64,000 nt of DNA from Archegozetes longisetosus (GCA_018873245.2 JAEMBT020000001.1:15514220-15578219), one strand, 5' to 3'; counted from the stretch's first letter, positions 1 to 12,897 are shown. Translations and numbers: made by a program. The notes: generated from the letters alone by a model not told the origin.

Positions 1-856
1 TTAATGATTTCCAAAGGCATTCAATTATTTGTGTATGAATATATGGGTCATTTGAATCTACGAGTCTTAAGGAATGGTTAATTGTTTTATGTGTATAGCC
101 ATTAAACTATAAATTATTGTAGCCTCTCCATAAATCAGATACTATTTAAGTATTTTTTTTAACTCTCTCGTTAATGACGTCAAGAAGGGATTTAGCATCT
201 CTTGATTTAACTAGAGTCATAAATATTTGTTTTGTTTCCCTACAAATTCCTCCAAATACCCATTCGTCTTTCAATTGTGCATTTAATAGTTGTCCTCGAT
301 GATATTTTATTCTAAATATAATCGACTCATCAACTTTAACCGTAGTTTGAGGGCCCCCTATCTTGTCATTATTAGTCAGCGTAATTATTGCACGTATTTC
401 GCGCAAGTAGGTCTCCCAATCAATAACGCTATGGCCATTTTTAATCCCCAATTCATGTATTATTTGGGTAACATTATAATGGGAGCAATACATATAAAAA
501 ATTTTCAAAACATTTCTTATTTTCATTTTGCAGTTTTCAAAGAATCTATTTTTAAGAGGGGATGCCTCTTTTTTACATGTTTTGCACCTAAAAATGTAGC
601 CAATCTTTTTGTTTTTCTTCTTTATAAATGACACCTCCCCCCCCATATGCACAATGTCCCGCCGATGTATTTATGAGGTCCGAATAAATGGCGAATGATA
701 TTGCGTCTTCTTCAGTTTTAATAATCTCAATGAATTTCTCATAATTGTTTTAAAATCAATATTATTGTAATCATTTCGAGATAAAGGCATTTTATTTAAT
801 TCAGTGTTAAGTGATAAGTGCTTTTGTTTACTGAAAGTTAGTGTTATTATAAACAT
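1..856 (-). pseudogene. Merlin / IS1595-like (ISXO2-type) transposase, decayed, cut by window edge
   Basis: Reading from 856 towards 1 in one frame gives an N-terminal region, a cysteine pair (FRCKTCKKE), then the DDE core: first acidic residue in VKVDESII, second in IVSDLWRGYNNL, followed by KTINHSLRLVD and a third acidic residue in THTQIIECLW. The order SD.W.GY, NHS and HTQ.IE is the signature of the Merlin/IS1595 DDE domain. The frame is broken by three stops: TAA at 671-673, TAA at 146-148 (just before IVSDLW) and TAG at 107-109. The last residues run off the window. A plausible start is ATG at 788-790 (MPLSRNDYN). The element is dead here. No terminal inverted repeat was delimited. Confidence 0.72.
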
Positions 857-960
857 GTCATTTATTTGTACTAGCTATATACAGCTGGCCATAAGGTAAC
901 GGAAGTTACACTTATTGCAAATGTAGCGCCTATGGAGGGGCCTAAAGCACAATGTTCCCG

Positions 961-1060
961 TAATGACTGATAAAAGCGGCACTTTTCTTTTTAAAAATGT
1001 GATGGTCCCCCCTTTCATATCTTTGTCCCGTCAAGAGGTAAGCCAGAGGTGGTCACCCTA
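961..1060. mobile_element. Right end of a hAT-like non-autonomous element
   Basis: This stretch matches the right 100 bp of the element ending at 34334, sharing AAGCGGCA- or CAGCGGCA-type sequence, TTTTTCTTTTTAAAAATGT and the terminal GGTCACCCTA. The left end is not found here; the Merlin remnant lies in its place. Confidence 0.55.
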
Positions 1061-1143
1061 ATACTAAGCCAATCCACTGACACAAATAAGTAACACTCAA
1101 ATTCTAGCAATTACCAAATAAAGAATTTTCTTGATCTATCCAC

Positions 1144-2528
1144 TCATTTCATAGTATTCGCGGCTCTATTCGTCAGTAAAAAGAATCGACAAAATATTGC
1201 AAACATCTATATAACAAATAATATTCTCTGAAATCGTTTCATATCAAAATTCAGTATTTTATAGGAAGTCTTACTTTGAATGCAATGTTTGGTGTTATAA
1301 CAAATTGATTACCACAAGAGAATCCAATTAGATATCTATTACTGCTCACTCTTTCCATAGCATTGAGTAACTAGCTAAAGTAAATTAAAATAATTCTTCA
1401 ATTTATTTGTAACACAAATAATAAAAAAAAATATTAAAAACAAACTTTGATTTTGTTTTTCAATCCAATATTTGAATTCAATTCAAGGTAAAATTTAAAT
1501 AAGTATTTATAAGAATTCGAAGATTCCTTATTAATCGATGCGGTGATTGAATTAATCATGAAATGAGAAAAGAGCCAAAAGATTGCAGAAAATGTCAGAA
1601 AATAAAAAGTTACCAAAAGTAAATCTTCAAAGAAAATTTGCTGTAAAACCATTAGATATAAGGGTATTAAAGTATAAGTCAATGCAAATAAATACTTAGA
1701 CCAGAATTTGTTGTGAAGATTAATATCATTACAGATACTATTATGCTCTTCTATTAATTCTAATACCATTCTTGAGCTTAAGAAAATCTGATCCATATTT
1801 GTATTCAATAGCTTGTTATTAAATAATCTGAGTCTGAATTTACAATAATAACAAACAATAAAGTAATAGAATAAACTATAAGAAATTATTATTAATACTG
1901 TGAAAATATATCCCACAAAGAAAAATACACTTAATATTCCATAAACTATTATTTCTTTCCAGTTGAAAAAGATTATTACAACAACAGTAGCGATCAATAT
2001 CAAAAATAATTCACTTATATTAATCTGAATTTTAATAAGTGATAAAATATATCTAATATTTTTAACAAATTTTTCATATTCATTATTATCATATATTCTG
2101 ATAGTGCTCTCGCTTTCTAATCCCTTCAAAACTTTGATAATATGAAGCCATTGAAAATAATTTTTTTCTTTCACGTTAAAAAGTATGATAACTATGAAAG
2201 AGAGTATTAAGGAAGATAACGCACTCAAGTAAATGAATTCAGTCAATCCTCCGATATATTGAATAATATCGAAATAATGTTTAGGAACTTTTCCATTCTC
2301 CACATTCACTAAAGTCAAGAATAGTCTTAAAATATTAATTAAAATCCAAATACTCATAACACTTGATCTGAGTTTTTGGTTTCGTTTCTTGGTATCAGAA
2401 TTAAAATAATGATTGATATCATATCTAAACATAAGTCCATATTTATAAAGCGGTAAATCTATATTATTGATAAATAGATTGTTATTATTTTCACATTCCT
2501 CCACTGATTCTTCAGCGATCTCATCCAT
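1144..2528 (-). CDS. Gustatory-receptor-like seven-transmembrane protein, copy 1
   Basis: Proposed exons: 1446-2528, 1275-1370 and 1144-1206 (about 413 residues, a normal GR length). Exon 1 starts at MDEIAEES and carries six hydrophobic segments, including the shared block KYLFALTYTLIPLYLMVLQQ. Exon 2 encodes LLNAMERVSSN and CGNQFVIT. Exon 3 encodes MFAIFCRFFLLTNRAANTMK and ends in TGA. Introns are 75 bp (GTTTGT..CTAG) and 68 bp (GTAAGA..TATATAG), both phase 0. Phase-0 introns near the C-terminus are a known feature of arthropod GR genes. Reading on through either donor meets a stop, and the splice signals and short exons recur in all five copies. Family assignment rests on topology, length and intron phase; the classical insect TYhhhhhQF motif is not evident. 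A membrane chemoreceptor role is inferred. Confidence 0.72.
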
Positions 2529-2891
2529 CTCGAGAAGTTCTTATTACCAAATTTTGAACAATTATTGTTATTTTTTATTCTAATAGAGCTTACTCTTCTT
2601 TCAAACTACAGTTCTTGCATTTAATGAATATGAAACGAAACTTGAAACTATTTTAAAATTTCTAATGAGGTCGAATAGGTATTATTCTACAAAAAATACT
2701 TGCAATATTTGTTCAAAAAAATATCATTATTGATCTTAAATTTTATTTTATTTTATTATGCAATTTAACTTTTTAAACATTAGTTATATAGAGATCGTGC
2801 AAAAATAAGTTTTTCGCGTGTCTAGTCATTTATTGAATTTCGATTACTTTTCAGTTTAACTAAAGTTATAGTTAACTTTATATTTTCAGAT
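2529..2891. other. Upstream module shared by the receptor copies
   Basis: No gene is seen. The stretch resembles the DNA upstream of the other receptor copies (near 5100-5390, 11100-11880, 17200-17500, 28150-28500 and 38050-38500), including the recurring TTTTCGCGTGT word and a TGTGACTTTAAAAT-type block. It is duplicated with the gene and may hold the promoter; no regulatory site is proven. Confidence 0.5.
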
Positions 2892-3428
2892 ATGAATTAG
2901 CCGAACATAAAGGGACTTGTCTCTCAATGCAGTGAAAAGAGAAAATCTCACTTAAAGTTTGCATTAAGTGCAAAGCTTAGAAACATTTTTTGCGTTAAGA
3001 AAAACTTTAATAAGTTATCAATTTATTCAATATTAATCTAATTAAACATAATCTCATACAGTTCATTTGTTAATATTCAAGATCTGATTCATCACAAATA
3101 ATTTCTGAATCTTCAGAATTACAATCAAATTGTGACAAATAATTTACATAAAATTTAAAATGATGTCATGTAATGCTAATGCAGTTTATGTTGTGTTGCG
3201 CATTGCAGTTAACAAGTGTTAATAGCACTCGAGTTTAATTTAAGTTTTAATTCCTATTAGTTAGCATTGAAATCAATAAATTTAAATAAGAAATTACCGC
3301 TAAATTTTCCATTGAAACATATGCTGAATTTTTTTCGACATATTAATTACGAGTTGAACTTCTTTTTGAAGTGAATCTCAAAAAAGGAGTTAACTCTAGA
3401 TAAGTCCCTTTACGATACGTCAATTCAT
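2892..3428. mobile_element. 537-bp MITE with AT target duplication
   Basis: Inverted ends begin ATGAATT and contain AAAGGGACTTGTCTC on the left and the complement of TAAAGGGACTTATCT on the right. AT at 2890-2891 and 3429-3430 flanks it. The uninterrupted paralogous sequence (for example near 5290, AAAGATGACGTAG) lacks it, which supports insertion. No ORF inside. Confidence 0.5.
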
Positions 3429-5394
3429 ATGTCGTAGACATACAGTATAAGTTTTTACAGTACAAGATGTGACTTTAAAATCGTCCTTGCAGAAAGAATA
3501 TCACGATTACTACATGATTCTGCCTGTGATGCTCTTCGTTTTGCTGTCATATTTTAATTGTGGTTTACTCTTTTGCCTTAAATTGCTCAGAATTAAATCT
3601 CATATCATATAGATTATTATTTTGAGAAATTACATCACTTTTCATTATTATGCATTTTCATTAATTAATTGACTTTACTAATTAGATTGCATAATATATT
3701 TCCAAATTATGAATTAATTTTTGAACTTGAAACCTAAAGTATTAAATTAGGTTAAACCAGTAAAGATCGGAATTTCTTATATTTAAAAGTATATTTATGG
3801 CAAAATAATAATTTCATACCAATGAATATATTTGCTTTTGGTCAGGTTAATAAAGATTCAGTGAAGTTGGAATTGTTAGATAACTGTAGCGCTATTTTAT
3901 AAATTCATTTGTCTTAGAACTTGTTCATATGCTTCTTGAAGTTCAACTTCATTTGAAAATATTTTTATTTGTTCTCTTTATTCATTTAAATTCTTAATTT
4001 TTGGAAAATTAAAATAAAATGTTCAAATAAAATAAAAATTTGAAAATGAAGTTCAGTCTTAAGGAACTTGTGATGAAGATACTGTAAGAGAAGTATATGT
4101 ACAGTCGTTGAAATAGCACAACATTTCTCATTATTATGCATAACCATTAATTCATTGATTTAACTAATTAGATTACATAATATATTTTAACTAATGAATC
4201 AGTTTTCAAAAATGAAACTGTCAATAAAAGAGTTCATTAATAGAACTAAACTTAAATTCCAATATAAAGAGACCGTCAAAAGAATTCAGTAACAAATCCC
4301 AACAAAGATCTTTAGATTCTTTGCATCTTCTTTTATACTCATTTACACAATCACATTAATCTAAAAATTTAGTATTTTCTTAAATTTTCGTAATGTAATG
4401 AGCATTAATGCTTATATCTGTTATTATTATATCGAATATGCGCTTTTAGAAAACTCGAGACGATACTACAAAAAAAATCCTTAATCCTGTAGACATCAGT
4501 CCAATCCTGAAGATTCGACAACTTTAACCACATAAACTCATAGGGCTCAATGTTTTAAAGTGACTTGCTACGCCTTTTGTAAATTTTTTCGATTGAGAAC
4601 CAGAGTTTATTTTATCAAGGGAGGATCAAGGTATATTTTTTAGGTTTATCACAAGTTGTCAAAAGGTAAATAAAAGATTTACTCTAAAAATATTTAATGA
4701 TTTCAGATCTTATTTTCGATAGCTTTCGTATAGTTCTATTTTTTGCTGGGTTTCGCAGCTTCAACTAAACTCTCATTTTTAATGACATTCTGCGAACTCA
4801 TTACATGATATCAAAAAATTACTTTTGTACAAATCTCGGCTTTAACAGAGTGAACATTAAAACTATTTCCTTAATTAAACGATAGATTATCATTTTACAA
4901 AATTCAAACCAGTATATAATTAAATATTAATTTTTCAAAGCTTCTAATCAGCTAAAACTGTAGAAAACATCTCCGATTACAGGTCAACTTCGGAGACCAG
5001 AGAAAAGACTTAAAACCTGAGATATAACACCCGTAGTTCTTGTATTTAATGAATGAGACAAAAACTTAAAATTAGTTAAAGACTTCTAATGAAGTAGAAT
5101 AAATATCATTATATAGAAATGTCTTCCATATTTATTTAATAAAGATATCATTATTGATCTTAAATTTTATTTTATTATGCAATTCAACTTCTTTAACATT
5201 ATTTACATTGAGGTCGTGCGAAAATAAGTCATCTAATGAATTTCGATTATTTCTTAGTTTAATCAAAAATTATATAAGACTTTATATTTTTAAAGATGAC
5301 GTAGATATAATTTCACAGTAAAAGAAGTGACTTTAAAATCATGCATATAAAAGAAAAGCATGATTGCTACGTGATCGCTTCGTTTTGTTGTTTA
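3429..5394. other. Intergenic duplicated DNA, no gene seen
   Basis: AT-rich. It contains blocks shared with the upstream flanks of the other receptor copies (compare 4310-4560 with 25270-25520 and 38530-38770). GTACAGTCGTTGAA near 4108 is the empty site for the MITE inserted at 12394-12897. Confidence 0.45.
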
Positions 5395-6138
5395 AGGAGA
5401 ATTCACGTTAAGGCATTGTGCGTGAGCAAGGACTTTTGATCTTATGGTTTGATGAAAATATATAGATATTCGATCAAAACATTATATCTTGATTACTTCC
5501 CATCATGAAGAAAATAAAATTCGTCTCGCTTTTTTAACATTACGTCTATGGAAGAGAAGTTAACTTCAAATAATCATTTGACTCGCCCTAATTAGTTTCT
5601 TCTCAGGATTTCGCTCAAAAAGCAATAAAAACAAGGAGATAATTTTGAAAAATTTTTAGAATGGATTTAAACCATGTTATTTAAACAACGATTGAAGTTT
5701 TCATTTAAATGTTGTATAATTCGTTTAAAACACTGGACATCATTTAGTTAAAGAGTTCTTAAAGAGTGGTATCCAAAATTTCCAAAGTGAATAACTCTTG
5801 AAGCGTTCAACTCATATGCTTAAGACTTATATTTGTGGAAACTGTGCTAAAACCTCTGAAATGACATGCATATTATCGATGTTCATTTAAACAAATGATG
5901 ATACGCTTTTCATTTCAGAGGTTTTTATTGCTTTCCAGCGAAATCCTGAAAGAAATTAATTAGGGCGAGAAAATGATTATTTAATTCTTCCGACGTAATG
6001 TTAAAAAGCGAGACGAATTTTATTTTCTTCATGATCAAGTAATCAAGATATAATGTTAAAATCGAATATCTTTATTTTCATCAAACCATAAGATCAAAAG
6101 TCCTTGCTCACGCACAATGCCTTAACGTGGGTTCTCCT
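5395..6138. mobile_element. 744-bp long-inverted-repeat element with TTA target duplication
   Basis: Arms of about 220 bp (5395 to about 5625 and about 5915 to 6138) are near-perfect inverted copies, starting AGGAGAATTCACG and ending CGTGGGTTCTCCT. TTA flanks it at 5392-5394 and 6139-6141. A 3-bp TTA duplication is what PIF/Harbinger elements make, but no transposase is present, so the class is inferred. Confidence 0.6.
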
Positions 6139-6141
6139 TTA

Positions 6142-8120
6142 TTCTTCAATGATTTTAATTTGTTGACAGTTATAATATTCATTCGGTCGATTACTTCTGA
6201 GAGTAATCAATGCAGCTTTAAAATCGAACAAAAAATAATAATTAAAACCGAACTCATTTCAAATATTCATCAAATTCAGATTAGAAGCAATTTTTATCAT
6301 AACCCTTTCATGAGACCCGTTTAAGTTTGCCTCATGAAAATTCTTTATTCTATTAATATGTTGAACCACTCAAGTTGAATCATATTTTCTCCCATTCCCA
6401 CATATTTTTTCAATGTTCTATCAGTCGTTTCATAAATAATACTTAATATACCAGAATATATATAATTATATTCTAGTTTTTTCTAATCGCCATACCTTAA
6501 AATTAAACAGAGATATTAGGAAATTGAAAAATTAATCAGTGACACACAGATCTTCGCATAATCAGCTATTTATAACGAATATGTGCCGTCTTCTATACAT
6601 AATACTTGAAAGATGTTAGTGACTCATAATCATCGAAAAGAGCATATTCCATTTTTGATCCAAAATATGAAAAAATGTATCTCTGCTCCGTTCTTATAAT
6701 TCTATAAAATTTGGCATAAGTGCAAAGAAATTTGAGTTTTTCCATTAATCAAATCAGTTCACTAAAAATATGTCTCAAATTAAGGCTTGCTAGTGGCCAT
6801 TATCCGACTTAAGTAATAAAGAATGTAAATATAATTTCCGACAATCGACTTGTTCCATATTGTTTTAATGATTTTAGTTGATTTTCCATATATTCTAGAA
6901 TATATAATAGAACAATTCTAGGATATATTTTATCTATTCTAGAATATAGTTATCTCCGTTACATACCAAATACATCTCAACCTATTTCAATAGAGAAAGT
7001 ACAGAAAAAGTTACTAAATCCATATCTCGTAAAATGAGAAATCCAGCCCTCAGCTACACCCAAGACTGGAATTTCCCTCGTTTAATCTTGAAAATAGAAG
7101 AAAAATTCAAACTTAATGTGTCAAATGAGAAGAAATATTAAATGAGGACAGTGTGACTGACCGAAGTTATCCGTCCATGAAAACTAATTAAATTAATGAT
7201 TCTAATCAAGAATCAATCGTTTATCAACAATAGCCTCGATGGAGAGAAATGAGTAGAGTTGTAATAAATTAGTTCAAAGATAATCCTTAAGTTCAACAAA
7301 CAGGCCAAAATCGATTTAGTATGAGAATGGTTCATTGTCAAATGGGTTCCTTTAGGTTTATATGAAAAAGCTTTGAAGTCGAAATGCTTCATAATGTGTT
7401 TAATAATAAGCCACCACTTTTATTATAAATTATCTTTTAAATAGGTTTTTTCCTCAGTTTAAGCAGTTTTCTTAAATAAGAATTTTCAAAACTTTGATTA
7501 ACAAAACGGCATCACCACTCAATTCCCAACCCGAAGATAGGAACAGATCTTATTAGTCATATAACACCAAAACACGCATGAATAAGTACTAATTTCTCTC
7601 TAACAAATTCTTTTAAACATAATGGTTTAAAATGTAATTTTTTAATTTCATTTCCCGATTTGTCCATAACTATTTCTTTTCAAAGAATAGACCTAACCAT
7701 CTTTGGATAAAACAGTTCTGTATTGAAAACTAAAGCATATATAAATAACAACTTAATGATCAAGATACTGATACAATCTTTGTAAAGTGTATATATTTAA
7801 AAATATAGAATACTAAAATATCTTAGTAATTGGTTTATATATGTTTAGCACTAACGCCTTCTGTAATTAGCTCTTATAAAGCTTGATAGTTTATAACAAC
7901 ACTTTCTGCAATGTCCTTCTCAGTAATATGTTCCATATTAGTATTTTCAATAATTTGATTGTAGCAATTTGACTTTAGTATAAAATTTATACTGAAGTCA
8001 AGTTATACAATATTATACTATAGTCAATTTATACTATAAATAAACAATAGATAAGTGTAGATAATTATACCTTAGTTTTACTTTGTAACTGTATGTTATT
8101 CGTATGCTATTCTTATGCTA
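6142..8120. other. Intergenic DNA, no gene seen
   Basis: AT-rich. Parts of 6300-6800 match 35790-36200 near copy 5, so it belongs to the duplicated unit. It holds a cluster of TTCTAGAA palindromes (6893-6944) and a near-perfect palindrome at 7969-8001. Confidence 0.4.
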
Positions 8121-8958
8121 AATAAAATTCGGATATTCTTTCGAAAGTATCCGGAGCGATATGGAGCTGACACATATATATTTTAATGACCCTTGACCTC
8201 AGGAACTCTAATGTAAATTTTTAGGTGACGAGGCCTCCTGGTTCAGGAGCTATAGCACAATATATGTTAAATTTTCCATATCAATTTCCGCTTTTATGCA
8301 TTAGTATTCTAAGGACCTATATAGCCAATTTTTAAGATAAAAATATTCTCAACATTTCTACAAAATTTGGTCACTCTAGCTCAATTGGTTCTTGAGATAT
8401 TCAAAGAAAAAACTTCATTAAAAACTGTAAATTTTTCTAATAAAACAGTTTGTATATAAAAAAAAGGTTGTATTGCCCGACTGAATGGGTACTAGTTGTT
8501 TATTCACTCGAGCACGTTAGGAATCCTACCAGACCTTTAGACTATAATATTTTCTTCTGTTCCCTTCTAGATAGCTATCCTCACTTAGTTTAAATTACGC
8601 ACGTGAATACTTAACCAATTTATAAGGAAATTTTACTTTTATAATGTTATTCCGATGGAAACTTCAAAGTTAAATATCTCAAAAAGTGTAATCTCTAACT
8701 TCGTGAAATTTTGTAGGCTAAATCTGTATTAGTCATGGATTATATATACTAAATCTCAGCTTCTTAAACGGCATATTAATTGAGTTATATAAAAAATAAG
8801 TTTTAAAATTAGAATTTAAAATTCACGTAGATCAAAGACTAGTAGGCCTCGTAACCTAATATTGCACATATGACCAATAGGGGTTATGTACTATCAGAAA
8901 ATATTGGTCTTATCTTTGAATCGCTCCGGACACTTTCGAAAGTATACCCTAAAATTCT
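8121..8958. mobile_element. Degenerate fold-back element of about 0.84 kb
   Basis: Outer inverted repeats share TTTCGAAAGT and TCCGGAGCGAT (8139-8160 against 8920-8943). Further inward, TAGGTGACGAGGCCT pairs with AGGCCTCGTAACCTA, and weaker pairing continues towards the middle. No coding capacity. Likely an old MITE. Confidence 0.5.
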
Positions 8959-9533
8959 TACGATAAAGATAAAAAGTTTTTCTTTCTTTATGTGTTACAT
9001 AAACTTTAATAATCGAAAGTAATTTTTTAAAAATGTAGAACATAACTAGAGAAGCATGCAAGGTACACTTGAAACACTCAATCGAACCCGGCCAGACTCT
9101 TGATATAGAAATAGACAATAAAATTTGAAGTCTCGCATTGAGGCTCCTGATTGTGAAGACCTTAACACTTGTGAAGTCTTTACAATATGAAAAGTCTACA
9201 CAAAAACTTTAGATCGAGTTTTTCATCCTGTAACAAAATCACATCAAAAAAATATTTGTGGTACTATTATTAGTTTACTGGAATTTATTTTCAATTTCAT
9301 TCTTTTATTATCCTAATTCGTGAATAGCTTTGAAAGAAACTTTTAAATCAATAGTAATGATGATCTGATCAATAATAGTAACAAATTGAATAATTTTTTT
9401 ATTAATTTTATTTAATGACATCTAATGATATAAATACAGAATCAATACATTGACTCAACTCAGTACCATAATGTGTTATTTTTAGCTCAAATTGTAGTGA
9501 TTGTCATATGAACAACTTTCTCAATCCATCCGC

Positions 9534-10917
9534 TTATTTTATAGTGTTCGCAACTCTATTCGTTAGTAAAAAGAATCGACAAAATATTGCAAACATCTAT
9601 ATAACAAACAATATTATTTGAAATCGTTTTATATCAAAAATCAACATTTTGTGGAAGTCTTACTTTGAATGCAATGACTGGTGTCATAACAAATTGATTA
9701 CCACAAGAGAAACCGATCGGAAATCTATTACTGCTCACTCTTTCCATAGTACTCAATAACTAAGTAATGTAAATTAAAATAATTCTTTAATTTATTTGTG
9801 ATACAAATAATAAAAAATAATCTTAAGAACAAACTCTGATTTTGCTTTTCAATCCAATATTGGAATTCAATTCAATGTAAAATTTAAACAAATATCTAAA
9901 CGAATTCAAAGATTCCTTATTAATCGATGCAGTGATTGAGTTAATCATGAAATGAGAAAAAAACCAAACGATGGCAAAAAATATCGTCAAATAAAAAGTT
10001 GCTAGAAGTAGTTTCTCAAAGAAAATTTGCTGTAAAACCATTAGATATAAGGGTATCAGAGTATAAGTCAATGCAAATAAATATTTAGACCAGAATTGGT
10101 TATGATGTTTAATATCATTACAAATACTGTTATGCTCTGCTATTAATTCTGATGCCATTTTAGAGCATAAGAAAATCTTATTCCTATTTGCATTCAATAT
10201 TTTGTTATTGAATGACTTGAATCTGAATTTGCAATAATAACAAACAATAAAGTAATAGAAAAAACTATGAGATATTATTAATATTATGAAATTATATCCT
10301 GTAAAGAAAAATACACTTAATATTCCATAAATTATTATTTCCTTCCAATCGTAAAATATTATTAAAACAATAGCAGCGATTAAAGCCAAAAATAGAGCAA
10401 TTATTCGAGCCTGAATTCTAATAAGTGATAAAATACTTATAATATTTTTAACAAACATTTTATATTCATTGTTATCATATATTCCAATTGTAATCTCATT
10501 TTGTAATCCCTTTAGAACTTTAATAATATTCAGCCATTTAAAATAATTTTCTTGGTTAAGATTAAAAAGTATGATAATTCTCAAACACAGTACTAAAGCG
10601 CACATTGCTATCAAATAATAGAATTTAGTTAAGCCTACAATATACTGAATTAAATCGAAATAATACTTAGGAACACCTTGGGTTTCTATACTTCTTAGAC
10701 ATATAAAAATTTTAATAAAGTTAATTACAAACCAAATATTCATAACGTGAAATTTTAACTTCTGATTTCGTTTCTTGATATCTGTATCAAAATAATAATT
10801 GATATCATATCTAAACATAAGTCCGTATTTATAAAGTGGTAAATCTATATCGTTGATAACCAAATCATAAATATTATTTTCAGATTCTTTCACTGATTGT
10901 TCAGAATTCGCATCCAT
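9534..10917 (-). CDS. Gustatory-receptor-like seven-transmembrane protein, copy 2
   Basis: Exons 9835-10917, 9664-9759 and 9534-9596. Exon 1 is exactly as long as in copy 1 (1083 bp), begins MDANSEQSVKE and contains the shared LPLYKYGLMFRYDIN and ALTYTLIPLYLM blocks. Exon 2 encodes LLSTMERVSSN and exon 3 MFAIFCRFFLLTNRVANTIK, ending in TAA. Introns are 75 and 67 bp, phase 0. This copy rules out an alternative upstream acceptor for exon 3, because the AG that copies 1 and 3 have there is changed to AT, whereas TATATAG is kept. The frame is open throughout, so it is probably functional. A chemoreceptor role is inferred. Confidence 0.72.
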
Positions 10918-12393
10918 TCAAGTGATTCTTATTACCAAACTTTAAACTATTACTGTTTTTCCAGTTTTATAGCAACCGAGTTTTCTTTCAGACTATAGTT
11001 TCTTGACGTGTATGTTACGAAGTGTGAAATACCGAAAGTAACTAAAAATATTCAGTTGACTCGAATTGATATTATTCTATAAAATTGACTTTAATATATA
11101 TTTCACAAGAAATATTGATTCTAAATTTAATTTACTTTTATTGTGCAATTTAACTTTTATTTTCCTCAATAAAATTGAGATACTCCCAAAATAAGTTTTT
11201 CGCGTGTAAAAATTACTTATCAAATTTTAATTATATTTCTCTTTAATCATAGATGATATTTTGAAAGTTGTCGTAGTTATGATGATTTTACAGTACAGGC
11301 AATGACTTCAAATTCAACTATGGAGACACAAAAGCACGATTATTATGTTATCCTACCTGTGATACGCGTCAAGACATTCAAAGAAATTCATTCGTACATC
11401 TATATAAGAATTCTAGATTTTAGTCACCTTTAAGACCAAATTTTAAGCAATTTTCGTTTTTTCCAGTTTTATTACAACTGAGTTCTATTTTATACTAGAA
11501 TATTTTAACTTGCATTTTATCAAATATAACATAAGAACTGAAAATGGTTTCTTATAGACTCTAATTGATAATATTCCATAGAAATGACTTCTATATTTAT
11601 CCCATAACAATTATTGATCTTCAATTTAATATACTTTTATTATGCAATTTAACTTCTTTGGTGTGCGTAACATTAAGATCGTATAAAAAATGTTTTTCGC
11701 GTGTCTAAACCTACTTTCGAATTTCGACTGCTCTTCAGTTTAAACAAAAATGATAACTTTATATTTCTAAAGACGTCGTATGCGTACCAATTTTACAATA
11801 TAAGCAATGGCTTTAAAATGACACATGTGAAGAGAAAAGCACGATTACTTCATGATTCTACTTGTGATGCGGCTCGTATTGTTGTCGAATTTTAATTGTG
11901 ATTTACTCTATAGCTTTAAATGACTTAGAATTTAATCTCATATCATGTAGGTTATTATTTCGAGAGAGCACTTCATTTTTCATTGTTATACATTATTATC
12001 CCTTAATTGACTTTACTAATTAGATTGCATCATATATCTTAACTTATGGATTAATTTTTGAACATGAAACCGAAAGTATTAGATTGAACAGTTAAGATCA
12101 GAATGTTTCTTATGATAAAAGTGTACTTAATGACAAAATAATAATTGCATGCCAATGAATTACCTCTGGTCTGGTCGATAAAGGTCCAGCCAAGTAAAAG
12201 TTGTCTGATGCTTGTAGTGCTATTTTTTAAATTCATTCCTCTTATTTTTTTTCTTTTTTTTTTTTTTTTGGTACACTGCTTGAAGTTGAACTTCATTTTT
12301 TGAAAACTAAAATTGAATGTCAAAATAAAACAAAAATTTGCAAATGAAATTCAAATTCCAGGAGCTCGCGATGATGTTAGAGAAGTAAATGTA
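10918..12393. other. Upstream region of copy 2: two tandem copies of the shared module
   Basis: No gene. The module containing TTTTTCGCGTGT and AGCACGATTA occurs twice (about 11150-11400 and about 11640-11900), so the duplication includes an internal tandem duplication. A long T run lies at about 12245-12268. Confidence 0.45.
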
Positions 12394-12897
12394 CAATAAT
12401 TTTCATAAGAGTGTGAGTTTGCACTGAATAGTCAATTCTGATAAGACTTCAATTTTTCTTAAGCTTTTAATATCGCATTTTGAATCTTCAAATAACTAAT
12501 TAGTAATCCAAACAACTTAAAAGACATACCCAAAATCGCTAAATACAATGTCAGTCATTTTCTGTTAAATAGAAGGCATATTTTTTTAATATTTTAATAA
12601 GAATATGGACTAATTACAAATTTTTGGTGAAGATATTTAACTGTCATTATATTTGATTGGATGTCGATTAAAGTCGTCATTTAAGTGATTTGATTTGTAA
12701 CACTAACAAACATGTTTCAATTAAATAGAAAATGACTCACTTTGATTTTTAGTGATTTTGGGTATGACTTATGAGTTATTTGGATTACTTATTAGTTATT
12801 TGAAGATTCAAAATGCGATATTAAAAGATTAACAAAAATTGAAGTTTTATCAAAACTGACTATTCAGTGCAAACTCACGCTCTTATGAAAAGTATTG
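12394..12897. mobile_element. 504-bp MITE, TA-flanked, with paralogous empty site
   Basis: Arms of about 180 bp. The ends read CAATAATTTTCATAAGAG and CTCTTATGAAAAGTATTG, with TA at 12392-12393 and 12898-12899. The duplicated flank near 4108 reads ATGTACAG without the element, which confirms a TA duplication as in Tc1/mariner-type elements. A partial copy lies at about 48131-48311. Confidence 0.7.

Noticed and set aside
12051-12323. 90-codon minus-strand ORF
   Set aside because: Runs through a T-rich low-complexity stretch; the duplicated flank near 3720-4020 does not keep it open.
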